Below, in pieces: positions 13,664 through 24,302 of a stretch of 64,000 bases of DNA; positions within the stretch are counted from its first letter, which is position 1; each line of letters opens with the position of its first letter. Below the pieces are notes generated by a model. The model was given only the letters and a program-made list of their open reading frames with translations. It searched no databases and had not been told where the DNA came from. The stretch is from the NCBI GenBank assembly GCA_005784505.1, contig VCAZ01000042.1, forward strand, positions 535,733-599,732, in the 5' to 3' direction. Position numbers and translations under genes: made by a program. This DNA is from Bagarius yarrelli. Its lineage: Eukaryota; Chordata; Actinopteri; Siluriformes; Sisoridae.

Positions 13664-13741
13664 GCAGCTGGAGGGATTCCTGGCAGAGTGATTTGGGTCT
13701 AAATCAGAAAATCACATTGCCAGGGATTTCCAACCAGCTGC
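13664..13741 (+). ncRNA. mir23a: pre-miR-23 hairpin (mir-23a type)
   Basis: The 3' arm at 13711-13732 is identical, as far as I recall it, to mature miR-23a-3p; the seed region reads ATCACATTG. The flanks GCAGCTGG (13664-13671) and CCAGCTGC (13734-13741) are perfect reverse complements and close the stem. The 5' arm (GGGATTCCTGG and following) resembles the known miR-23a-5p. The 3' end of the mature region reads GGGATTTCC, the miR-23a form, rather than the GGGATTACC of miR-23b. It is the first of three collinear microRNAs (23, 27, 24), which are normally processed from one primary transcript. The family acts in endothelial, muscle and immune regulation. Family identity is nearly certain; the paralogue letter is less so. 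Confidence 0.96.
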
Positions 13742-14422
13742 AGGCCACTTGCTTCGACGAGTAAAACCTTCGGACACATCCTCTGTCGTAAGTTTACTCT
13801 ACATCTTATTTTCCGTACACAGCAGCTGGCTCCCCTTAAAAATCTTCCAACAGGGCTGTAAAGATGCCCAGAAGCCTGTGTAAGAATAAACAGTAACCGA
13901 GACAGTAGCTGTGAAATTAACCAAAAATTCAAAAAGTATTGTAAATCCAGGTTCCAACCAGAGCGCTAGATGTCTTTCAATTATTTCAGAGCGTAAACAC
14001 TCCAGGCCACGAATGATGGCTGTGGTTTTTGGAATCCGGACAGGATACGCGACTTTGGTGCCATGCAGCTGTATGTGGGATCACAGTATTTAAAGAAAAA
14101 TAAAAGAGCGTAGCGTCTGTGCTTGCTTGAGGTGGTCTTTGAAATTTACATGTGGAAAGAATAGGAATTGTCATCATCATTAGACGCATGGATCCGATTC
14201 AGTCTACAACTTTCCGAGATACCAGTTTTAATCATTTTATTTCTTAATGGGTGGATATTTTTTACAGGTGTCATCTATTGTAAAGGAATTATCCCAGAAA
14301 CCATTTCCAAATGTTGTTAAGGTGTAAAAAATGTGTATACAAGCTAAAATCCCCTTCATTCACACCGTGCCAGTGACCAACATCTGCCAATTTTGGATTC
14401 TGGTGTGGAGAAATGAGAACAA

Positions 14423-14457
<35 letters not shown>

Positions 14458-14547
14458 AGACTTTCCATAGAATGGCACATGAACACAAAAAGAATGCCTG
14501 GTTTTGATAAGGTGATGTTGAAATGCCCCGTGCCCCTCATGCGGTGC

Positions 14548-14615
14548 AGGACTTGGCTTGCTTTGTGAACAGATCTGTAAAAAAGCCGTGTTCACAGTGG
14601 CTAAGTTCCGCTCCT
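14548..14615 (+). ncRNA. mir27a: pre-miR-27 hairpin (mir-27a type)
   Basis: The 3' arm at 14591-14612 matches mature miR-27a exactly (seed TTCACAGTGG, ending in TTCCGCT; miR-27b would have TTCTGC). The 5' arm AGGACTTGGC...TGTGAACA pairs with TGTTCACAGTGG...CTCCT across a loop of about 17 nt, and its start resembles miR-27a-5p. The hairpin lies about 0.88 kb after the mir-23 hairpin on the same strand, in the conserved 23-27-24 order. Its product is an animal microRNA loaded into Argonaute. The primary transcript's promoter and ends cannot be seen from sequence alone. Confidence 0.96.
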
Positions 14616-15392
14616 CTGAGGCGAACTCTCAGAACGACTGGAAGGCGGGAATCCGGTGCACCATGTGTCACAGCCTTGGCGGGACCTATTGTAAGCTTTT
14701 CCTGTCACGTTTGAATAATCATTTTTATACAAAGTGATCCTGAATCGTTATTCTGTCATCATGACAGTTTGTAAACATGGGCTTTGGCTGCCAGCTTTCA
14801 TCTCTCGTCAGGATGATCTGTCTAAGTAGGGTCCTGTCCATAGGTTAATACACACATTCTGAACAACAGACAGAGAGAGAGGGGGGATATAGGCTGTGAC
14901 ATGTTTCCCAAGCCTTCACAGACAAATGGTGATTATTCAAACACAGTCCAAAGAGAAAGGCCACATCAAGCACCATTTTAAACAAATCCTACACCGATAC
15001 CATGTGTTTTGACAGGAACGTCTATATGTTGTCATTCATATGAAAGAGATGCATATATGCTTATATGCATATAAGAAGCCCAACGTATTAGCTTAAATAG
15101 AGGAATTGCTTAAACAAAAGCCGTTGAGAACCGATATAAAATGCCAGGGACCTTTTTAAAAATGTATATGATGGTTTCATGTTAACGAGCATAATGTACA
15201 ACAGCTACCATGATAAAAAAAACTGTCGAAAAGATGATACGTTTATGGACATTTATTACCATGACAGGAAAATCCATTAGCGCAACTAATTCGGTAGAAC
15301 GTGAATTCGGGATTGTAAACAGGAGACGGTTCTTTTTCAGGTTTGGACAAACTGATGTGGCTGGTTTAACAATTCGGTGGCATGGGCTCAAC

Positions 15393-15460
15393 CTCCTGTG
15401 CCTACTGAGCTGATAACAGTTGGTAAAGCACGCACTGGCTCAGTTCAGCAGGAACCGGAG
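15393..15460 (+). ncRNA. mir24: pre-miR-24 hairpin
   Basis: The 3' arm at 15436-15457 matches mature miR-24 over its first 20 nt (seed TGGCTCAGTT); the last two bases read CG instead of AG. The 5' arm (15399 onward, TGCCTACTGAGCTGAT...) matches the star strand of mir-24-1 type precursors (GAUAUCAGU) much better than that of mir-24-2 (GAAACACAG). The arms pair from CTCC (15393) to GGAG (15460) around a short TTGGTAAAGCA-type loop. It is the last member of the + strand cluster. The mature ends look like miR-23a and miR-27a, while this star strand looks like mir-24-1, so the cluster cannot be assigned simply to the mammalian a or b copy. Confidence 0.95.
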
Positions 15461-16482
15461 TTAGGCCCCTTACTGCACCAAGCTGATGCCAGATATCCCA
15501 ACATCCTCATCTGCAGACTTCAATCAGCTATCCGGGGCTTAAAGAACAATAGATGAAGGCTGATATAAGCTTTGAGCAGATTTCCAAAGCAGAGCCGGTT
15601 TCCGACTACGTCTTTTCCCCAACTTGCTTCTTTTTCTGCTTAACAAATAAACTGTCGAATTGGTTTACACTTGCTTTTTTGTGTCTTTAATGATCAGAAA
15701 TAAACAATTGTGTAAAAAAATGTTTTTGTATTTGGTTTATAGTGTAATTTGACCCTTTTTCCTGCTCTTTAAAGTGCTTCTTTTTACCAATATGTTATTA
15801 ATAAACTGCCGTGGAATGTTTCGTCTCATAGCAGGTAGTGTTTTGTGCGACTGCAAGGCTCCTTCAGGCTTTATGGGTAATCCTTACTGTCACATTACGC
15901 ATGATTTAAGACCATGAGAATGAGGCTCAATAATATGAATGAGGGACTCATTTTCTCCAGCAGATGATGAAAGGTATTGTAGTTGTAATAACTACTAGTA
16001 CAGACTGGGTTAATGAAAAGATGCTGATGACAGAGGCATAGAAGTATAAACAAGATACTGAGGAGCCGTACATGTCGGCTACCCTCTTCAAAATGTACTT
16101 TTAAGGGTCCTGTAGGGGTACGACGGATAAATGAGGATTCGTAGCTTTTTCTTGTGTCCTTTTTAAACGAAGAAAAGGGGTTTCCCCCAGAGCAACAATC
16201 AACACATCCATTCAGAATTTCTTAAGGGTGTAACGTCTGGCAAGATTTCTTGCCTTTTGTTCCCACCACTTGCAGGCGGTCAGAGATAGGAAGGCTATTA
16301 ACAATGATTAATAGCCCTAATTTCATTGAAACTGCTAAAGCTACAGACTAATGAAACTAAACTATGCCTTAATTCACATACGGTGGTGTCCAAATCCGAG
16401 ACCACTAGTTTTGCATTCTTTTCTATTTTATTTAAGGTTGTTGTTCCCACCTACAGAAATTTTAATTCATTTATTTTAATAT

Positions 16483-16849
16483 ACATTTGCAGCATTTGGA
16501 AGATGCCCTTATTTAGAGCGACTTACATTTATCTCTTTTATTCCACTGAGCAATTTTGGGTGAGGGCCTTGCCTATGGGTCCAACAGTGGTAACTTCGTG
16601 GTTCTGGGAATTGAACCCCCTGATTTTCCAACTAGCAGTCCAACTCCATAACCACTGCACTACAACTTTCCCAACATTTGCAGCACTTGGTAGACGTCCT
16701 GAGTGACTTTTTATCTCTTTCATACAAATGAGCAATTGGAGGTTAGAGGCCTTGCTCAGGGGCCCAACAGTGCTAACTTGGTGGTGCTGGGAATCAAACC
16801 CAGATCTAGTAGTCCAAAACCGTAACCACACTGCACCACTACTTTCCAC
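16483..16849 (-). repeat. tandem pair of tRNA-derived SINEs
   Basis: Two copies of the same SINE sit back to back in the same (minus) orientation, 16483-16672 and 16674-16849. Each begins, in + strand terms, with the tail (ACATTTGCAGCA-TTTGG) and ends with the tRNA-like head (complement of box A/B, ACTGCACTACAACTTTCC). The junction is nearly seamless, as in a dimeric insertion or insertion into the tail of an older copy. Confidence 0.8.
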
Positions 16850-18884
16850 TCTTATACACTAAATATATAGATATACAAAGAATAATTTATATAACATTTC
16901 ATGATTTTTTATAAAAATATTAAAACTACAGTTGTGTTTGGTTTATTTTTGTAAAAAATAAACCTTTCTGGTTAAGTTGTGTCTCAAGCGTCATTACGTC
17001 TTTGGCATACCGACGTTACGTAGAGTAAAGCCTTCAGCTTTTTTTAAAAGGTAAGTTATGCGTTTATTTATTTTTGTATATGCTTAAAATGTGATTCTTA
17101 GCTATGATATCGTTATCTAACATATAACTGTTGATCTGTTTTGTATTTGTTTGCACTTGATTGCAGTACTATTGATTAGCTTGGAATTTTCTTGTTAATT
17201 TGACGTCTGTACAGTTGTATGAGTTGAATAAGTATGCGCTTGCACTGAATTGGTTGTTATTATGATATATTAACAACCAAAAAAGTGACATACAGTGGAA
17301 CTTTAACTTACGAGTGCCCCAACTAGTGAGTTTTTTAAGACACAAGCCGTCTCTCGGCCCATTCTTTGCTTTGAGTGGCAAGCTAAAATTCGAGTTACGA
17401 ACCAGCTTCAGATACCCAACCACTAGTTGCCATACCGAACGCCACAGTGAACGCCGTAACAGCCATCCAGCATCCCGTGTCTCACTCGATAGCTAGTCGT
17501 CTGATCTTCAAGGTAAACCCTGTACATTATACTTACTAAAACAAGTTTATTGTAGTACATCCTATTGTATTGTGTTTGTATACAATATCCGTTATAAGTT
17601 TATTATTTTTTTTAAAACATATAAAAAAAGAAATTGCTGTGTTTTTTGGGGACCCGAAACGGTTTAATGGCATTTCAATTTATTTTAATGGCGAAAATGG
17701 ATTTGACATAGAAGCAATTTAAGTTCCGAGCTCCGTCACAGAATGATTAAAACGGATTTCAAATATTGACATGACTTTTAATTTTCTCAGTATGTGCCGT
17801 CCTATTTTTTTTTTTAATGCTAGTTTGGACTGGAGCTCCACATGTTCGTATAAATCAATTCAAGAGAAGAAGAGATTAGATAAGAAAACTGACCTTGATA
17901 TCGTAAATCACTTTTAAAATCACAAAAATGATTTGGATGATGAAAATAATTCAGACGGGCCCAGAGGGCCGTAAGTAAAAAAAAAAACAAACAAAAAAAA
18001 AAAAAACACTGGAAGACAGAAAAGTTTGTCTTGTAGCCGTTTTTTCAAAAAAATTATATTAATTATTAATAATTAATTATATTAAAAAATATATCACCAA
18101 ACGTGAACATTATTTTTACATTAATAAAAGGGGCAAATTTTTTAAAGATATAAAATTTGCTAGCTCGAGGCAGTAATATAAGCAACTACCTTGTTCTCCA
18201 GTAATCCTATTGAACTGAAGGACAGATGTAGGCATACAAAAGCATGGATGTTTACAATTCTTAAGTCAGTTGATGGCTTGAACCCGGAACCAACAAGTTC
18301 AACAATACCAATCATCTCTCAATTTTAGCATTACGGTTGTTAACGAGTCTCAAAGCTCCACCCAAACGCCACTAAAGGCATGGATAGAGAATTATGGCAG
18401 CTTATTGTAAACGCTCACCTATATTTTGTATGTCTGGTGTTGCTTGTAGTATCTGTTCTACATATAATAATACATAAAGACATAGTAAAGTAGCGATGCT
18501 TTGAATATATGAGCCAGAAATATATATTTTGCGAGCAGTGTGTTCTGGTCATTTTATATCAATTTAAAGATATGTAAGCATATGTAGGTTTTCAAGTCAC
18601 CTTTTTTTCCTATGTTTTTCAGACAACTTCTTAAAAATTTTCCATCGGAAGCAAAAATAATAGCGCACCATAAAACCTCTTTATTTTTTGATCGGTTGGC
18701 ACAGAAAAACATTTCTAAAACCATTTTGGGGTTTAATTGAAAAATGATTTCTGGACCGCCAGCGGCATCTCGCAAGACTGCAGTGACATTATGTGCAAAC
18801 AAACTATTAAACTGACATGAATTCTTGGTTTGCCTACCAGATAGAAAAAGATAGACAGACAGATAAATGATAAATAAATAAACA

Positions 18885-19076
18885 AGTGGGGAGGTGGTGG
18901 CTCATGGTTAAGGTGTTGGTCTACCAACCTGAAGATTGTGGGTTTGATTTCCAGCTCCGCCAAGCCACCACTGCTGGGCCCCTGAGCAAGGCCCTTAACC
19001 CCCAATTGTTCAGTTGTATAGATGAGTTAAATGTAAATCGCTCCGGATAAGGGCATCTGCCAAATGCTGTAAATGT
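18885..19076 (+). repeat. tRNA-derived teleost SINE
   Basis: Head with box A-like TGGCTCATGGTTAAGG and box B-like GGTTTGATTTC, the body motif CTGGGCCCCTGAGCAAGG, and the conserved tail CGCTCCGGATAAGGGCATCT. It is followed directly by microsatellite DNA. Confidence 0.85.
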
Positions 19077-19139
19077 GTGTGTGAGAGAGAGAGAGAGAAA
19101 GAGAGAGAGAGCAAAAGAGAAAGAGGATGGGCCATCAGG

Positions 19140-19234
19140 CAGGCAGATATATAGATAGACAGAGAGATAAATAGACAGACAGGTAAATAAATAAATAGAT
19201 AGACAGATAAATAGATTGAAAGACAGACAGACAC

Positions 19235-19290
<56 letters not shown>
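19140..19290. repeat. (GATA)n and related tetranucleotide array
   Basis: A pure (ATAG)n block at 19235-19290, preceded by degenerate GATA/GACA/AAAT units from 19140 and a (GA)n tract at 19080-19125. It adjoins a SINE tail. Confidence 0.9.
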
Positions 19291-19419
19291 TTTACACTTA
19301 CACAAATGACTATATGACTATACTAATGACTCGCAATAACTGAGCAACCGATCATGACAAGTGTAAAAAGCGATCACCAGAAATTACCGGAAAAATCAAA
19401 CCACGCGCAAGAAAAACGT

Positions 19420-19860
19420 TCCCGCGGGCATGCCCTCAGTGCCGCTAATTATTTATATGACTAGAATATCCTAGAGTATTTGTACAATAAAAATTACATC
19501 TGCTATCAATTTTATTTGTTGTAGATGTTTTGCTTACATCATACGATTTTTTAACCCTTTTATGAATTTTTAATTTTAACAAAAGCAAATACACAAGAGT
19601 GCTTAGGTGGTCATTTGCACTATTTAAGTCTTGTAGTACAGTGTAGCCTAGTTTTCTTGTGTTTTTGTCCTTTTTGTTGAGTTTTGCTGCTGCAACTTCA
19701 ATAACGTTAATCAGTCACACGGAAAATCAAGTTAACATAATATATATACTTAAAAAAAACAAATATATAAAATTATACGTCATATTAAAGACTCTCGACT
19801 GCCCGCTGGTGGCCACAATGTAGCTGAGTGCGCTGATGAAATCAGTCGTTTTGCAAGACC
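19420..19860 (+). repeat. dispersed repeat, copy 1 of pair
   Basis: Shares an ordered series of blocks with 23245-23765: GTGCCGCTAATTATT, AGTGCTTAGGTG, CAGTGTAGCCTAGTTT, TTGTCCTTTTTG, TGGTGGCCAC and GAGTGCGCTGATG. The two copies are diverged direct repeats about 3.8 kb apart. There are no terminal repeats or coding remnants from which to name the family. Confidence 0.6.
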
Positions 19861-20244
19861 GAGCAATCGCACCAAAGTTTCTTTTAATCGAACCGATCAT
19901 GACAAGCAAGTGTGAAGTTTCAGTGAAGAACTAATTTAATGTTTTTAAAATACAAACAGATTCTAGACAAATCGTGTTTGGAGTGCGACACATTTGGCTA
20001 TATTTAATTAGCAAAGAAATAGCTAATCTCCTAATTATCTGCTCATTCCGAGACTGCTTAATACAGTCGGAAGTAGCTAACGATGTCCAATTTAATACAT
20101 ATAATTGCAGTGCAGAGGGAGAAAAAAAAAAAAAGATCCTACAGTTTCGAAAGCAATAATACACTCTAATGAGCTGTCTCATTACAGAGTTTCTTTTAAT
20201 GATGTGCTGCATTTCAACTTAATCTATTCTTTTAAAACATGTGC

Positions 20245-20248
<4 letters not shown>

Positions 20249-20321
<73 letters not shown>
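20249..20321. repeat. (TA)n microsatellite
   Basis: Uninterrupted alternating TA of about 70 bases, preceded by GTGCTAT and followed by AAATAAATAAAG. The long open frames read across it are artefacts of the repeat. Confidence 0.95.
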
Positions 20322-20331
<10 letters not shown>

Positions 20332-21013
20332 GCAGTGGTACATCTGGGCCGTCTCTGTAAACCTTTCCCGCTTACTTCTACCACTTCTGTAGACTTCATG
20401 GCCCCTCAAAAGGCACAAGCCTTCTTTTTTAACCTCTTTTAATAAAAAGGATTCGGGGGAGGAAAAAAAAAACAAACGTGGTCTTTCATAGTCACAAAAG
20501 GAAGCTAATACAAGATTATGGTGCATTACTTTATTGGATTCATGAAGGCAGTCAAGGAAGGATTGTGTTTGTACATCTATAGTTCAGCATCAGAGCGTGT
20601 CCAAGCCGCATTTTCTTTCATGGGACACACACTGCGGTGGCGTTTGTTAAGCGCCGGTCTCTGGCAGGGTTGGCTGCTCACTGCTGACATTCCGGTGTTT
20701 TAAGCACACACAGCTTTAACCGGTTTTGTTCATTAGTTGGGTACAAACACTGACGTTTTTAACCGTGATATCTGATTAATTATTAATGTATTTAACAAAC
20801 TGTAGCATTCAATGGTAACCCATCAGCTAAAATGCACAATATTTGGTGCAATAGCTGCAGAGTGTGTGTGGGTGCTGAAGGGCTTAATTAGAATAACACT
20901 ATGAGGTGCATTCACACACTTCATTAAGTTTTCTCCTCTTTATGTTTTATTTTTTTTTTATTTCCCTGTCCCCATAGGTCATTGCTGCCTCATCTTTAAC
21001 TTAATCACCATCT

Positions 21014-21062
<49 letters not shown>

Positions 21063-21146
21063 AGCAAAATAAAAGTTCTTTCGCTTCTTCCAAGTCCCAT
21101 TATAACACAAGGGTTCTTTTTAATGTCATTATTCGTCACATCTTAG

Positions 21147-21345
21147 AAGGAAGTGGAAGCTTAGTGGTTAAGGTGTTGGACTGATACCTGGAAGATCAGG
21201 GTTTTGTTCCCAGAACCATCGAGTTGCAACTGCTGGTCCCTTGAGCAAGGCCCTTAACCCCTAATTGCTCAGTTGTATAAAAGAGATAAATGTCAGTCGC
21301 ATTGGATAAGGACGTCTGATAAACGTAAATGAAAATGTAAATGTA
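21147..21345 (+). repeat. tRNA-derived teleost SINE
   Basis: Box A-like TTAGTGGTTAAGGTG, a diverged box B (GGGTTTTGTTCCC), GAGCAAGGCCCTTAACCCC and a tail ending in AAATGTAAATGTAA. Abutted by an oppositely oriented SINE of another subfamily. Confidence 0.85.
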
Positions 21346-21349
21346 AGGT

Positions 21350-21505
21350 TGAGATCAGAGCGTAGGGTGATACAGCACCCCTGGAGCAGGAAGGATTAAG
21401 GGTCTTGCTCAAGGTCCCTAATAGTGGCTGACTGGCGGCGCTGGTGCTTGAACCCCAGGCTTCCAATCTCAAACTCAGCACCTTAACCATTTAAACCACC
21501 ACCGT
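21350..21505 (-). repeat. SINE, inverted, second subfamily
   Basis: Read on the minus strand it has a tRNA-like head (GGTGGTGGTTTAAATGG) then AAGACCCTTAATCCTTCCTG and the CAGGGGTGCTGTATCA motif that marks this subfamily. The copies at 43692-43871 and, more weakly, 46387-46555 share it. Confidence 0.7.
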
Positions 21506-22437
21506 TTATCTCGAACAAAACATGCACAAAACCTTAAATTTCACATTTAAATGTTATATGCATGAATTTTTTCAGGATATTACGCCTACATTTTCTACAT
21601 CATCTTCCACATATCTATCATAAATTATAGCTATTCAGGTATTTGTCTATATTCTATATAAAAACAATCACCGAATCAGAATCAATACAGAAAGAAAGGA
21701 ACAAAGGAACAGTGTTACAACCACTTTCTGTAAAAATTCCATTACTATTAAGAACATTAAGCGTGTATCCAGGGAAAGAGGGTGAGAGGGTGGCTAATTA
21801 TAGGAAATTGCCCACGCACGATGGACAGAAAGAGGATGCCCGGGGTTAATGAGGGATATTAATCAGTCGTCGCATTTGAAAGTGATATTATTTTCATCAT
21901 AAATGATAAAAAAAAAAAAAAAAAAAAAAATTATACTGCAAGCCTCACAGGGAAACCGTTTCTAGTCAACTGGCCCTAGTTTTAATTACAGAGTTAAGGA
22001 TCTTGGCTAGATACTAAAAATAAATCTGAGGGGAAAGAGAAAGACACGAAATAGAAATAATTCTCATGTGACACATTTACACAACAGCACTTCGGCCATT
22101 TCACCAATTATATGTTGTATATAATAAAGTACAATTCCATGCAGGGGAAGAAAACTATAATCTGGGGATCAGGAAAGCAAACGCTACTTTCCTTTACAGG
22201 AAGACTGAAGACATCCAGTGATTGCCGGCTCCAGTTGCATTAAGCCTTGTAAAGATATTTAAAGCGAAGATGCCAACACTATGTGGACTTTGATGATGTC
22301 AGCAGGATGTAGTTCCATCATACAACTCCCGCTGTACTGTATATGATTATAGAAAGGACACGTCTCATAATCACACACTGCCCGCTGTTTAAAATAAAAT
22401 CATTTATAAAACACACTCTCCGGTAAAGAGTCACTCA

Positions 22438-22664
22438 AATGAGGATGGGTTCCTTTTTAAGTCTGGTTCCTTTCAAGGTTTCTCCTCCTCCTCCTACCTT
22501 CTAAGGGAGTTTTTCCTTGCCCCAGGCTTGCTCGCTAGGGATGTTTTTGATAACATTTTTTTCTAGCATTAATCGTGGACTTTTTTTTTTGACTTGTTGC
22601 TTTGAGACAACTTCCATTGTTAAAGCGCTTTATAAATAAAACGGAATTGAATTGAAAATGTATA
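22438..22664 (+). repeat. dispersed teleost repeat (GGTTCC...TTTGAGACAA type)
   Basis: GGATGGGTTCCTTTTTAAGTC, CAAGGTTTCTCCTCC, GGGAGTTTTTCCTTGCC, GCTTTGAGACAACTTCCATTG and AAAGCGCTTTATAAATAAA are hallmarks of a very common teleost interspersed repeat. The same element is at 39485-39692. Confidence 0.8.
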
Positions 22665-22679
22665 GTCACCAAGCTGAGT

Positions 22680-22905
22680 TCAGCAATTTTGGGCCCTATG
22701 ATGAGGTTACAATATGAGGTGGGGGCTCCTTACCACACCTATTCTGCACCAAACATACTATCACATAACTGCTAGTAATGTTACTACTAGAATGTTACTA
22801 TTAGAATCAACCCCCCGGTTTACTTGTATATTTTGTCTGTTATTACTGGGACCTCAGTAGTAAGTTAAACCTCTAGAGGGCCCTAAGCAGAATTGAGTTT
22901 GGAGG
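22680..22905 (+). repeat. dispersed repeat family (partner of 11806-12025)
   Basis: Blocks AGCAATTTTGGGCCCT, ATATGAGGTGGGGGCTCC, ACCACACCTATTC and the repeated GTTACTACTAGAATGTTACTA match the inverted copy at 11.8-12.0 kb. It lies directly after another teleost repeat (22438-22664). Confidence 0.55.
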
Positions 22906-23244
22906 TCCCTCTGCATAACAGCAGGAAGAAGGGGAGCTGATGGGTCCGTATTATAAAATATATCTCTGATATTATTAAAATCCCTAAAAATAAACTAGTC
23001 CAAATGGCGCAGAAACACGTTTCATATTTTTTTTTTTTTTTTTTTTTAGGAATCCCGAACAAAATAAAAGCATATTGAGGTTTAAGCTGGCGAATCAATC
23101 AGAGAAGGAAGGAGACCTGGAGATTAATGAACAGCCCACCAGCAGTGGCTGAAATAGCTTTCGCATAGCGATCACCATACATTACAGGAAATAGAACCCC
23201 TATGTCTGGCCCTTCTATTTCTTCAGTCCCCCTGCGCAAAAAAA

Positions 23245-23765
23245 AACGTTCCCACCCCTACCCTTGGTGCCGCTAATTATTAATATGGCTAATTATTGTC
23301 AATCTTAGGATACTTGCACACTACAAACCTTAAACACCAATTATTCATTTTATTTCTTGACGCTGTGTTTCTTAGTTACGTTACCTTTAATAAAGCATGT
23401 TTTTTTTTTTTTTGTAACAGTAGCGAACCCACAAAAGTGCTTAGGTGTTCAGGTGTTTAGTCTTGTAGTGGCTTATTTAATGTGGTGCAAAATGTACATA
23501 AATTAACCATCAGACAGTGTAGCCTAGTTTAAATTTACTAGCCTAGTGTAGTTGTCTTTTCTTTTTTGCACCAAAAGGATTTGTCCTTTTTGGTGACATT
23601 AATGAGAGTTTTTGTTTAATATTGCATTTTTGTATAATTACTACTGTTGATTATAACGTTCATAATGTTTATAATAATGATCTGTCAATTTGAAAACTCG
23701 TGGGGGCCCCCTGGTGGCCACGGGGGGCTTTAAATAGTTGCTGAGTGCGCTGATGCCTTTGCTGG
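23245..23765 (+). repeat. dispersed repeat, copy 2 of pair
   Basis: The longer of two diverged copies (see the partner at 19420-19860). It has an extra segment around 23485-23540 and ends in a GC-rich stretch (GGGGGCCCCCTGGTGGCCAC) followed by GAGTGCGCTGATG. The copies are probably non-autonomous transposon relics rather than a local duplication, because flanking sequences differ. Confidence 0.6.
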
Positions 23766-24167
23766 CTTGCGTATTTCCCATAATGCACCCTGATGCCACC
23801 TCTTTCGCCAGGTAAGTTACACACACCCACACAGACATCCTTGTGATATAAAAAAACCCCCATTAAATTTTAACTTTTATTAACGTTATTTTTTATATTA
23901 GATACTTAGATACTATGTAACTCACGTCACCACCTTGTGGTCATCGGGGGAACTACATCATTAAAGAACCTCTTATCCTGTGATACAAAAAAAGCAGCTT
24001 TTGTTTGGGATGGAAAGTGATTTCAGTCATTGTTTGGGCATATACTAAATTTATGCACAACACACACAGCTTTAGAATAATAAAAAAAAAGGAACCTATA
24101 CAATTAAACCTTCAGCTCCTGTACTATAATGTACATATTAAACTACACAAATTACAAAATGATTTTT

Positions 24168-24302
24168 ATGGGGCAGTGGTGGCTGAGTTGTTGATCTAAA
24201 GACCAGAAGACCTGGGTTCAAGCTCCACCACCACCACCAGCCAGCCACTTTTAAGTCCTTAAGCAACACCCTTAACCCTTCCTGCTCCAGCTGACCCTGT
24301 GC
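24168..24302 (+). repeat. SINE fragment
   Basis: Head GGCTGAGTTGTTGATC with box B-like GGGTTCAAGCTCC and CCCTTAACCCTTCCTGCTCC; the tail is lost. Confidence 0.75.

Larger units (their letters stand above)
13664..15460 (+). ncRNA. mir-23~27~24 cluster, putative primary transcript core
   Basis: Three hairpins in the conserved order and strand span about 1.8 kb, so a single pri-miRNA is expected. Spacing is about 0.88 kb (23 to 27) and 0.85 kb (27 to 24). From memory, the human mir-23b cluster has gaps of roughly 0.24 and 0.58 kb, and the 23a cluster is tighter still. The intervening DNA contains a poly(A) tract at about 14426-14455 but no SINE. No open reading frame with coding character runs through the cluster, so the host is probably a non-coding transcript. 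The TSS and poly(A) site are not identifiable here. Confidence 0.8.

Noticed and set aside
13724..13733. NF-kB-like GGGATTTCC
   Set aside because: It is the conserved 3' part of mature miR-23, so the match is explained by the microRNA.
20224..20526. Open frame of alternating Tyr-Ile
   Set aside because: Translation of the (TA)n array.
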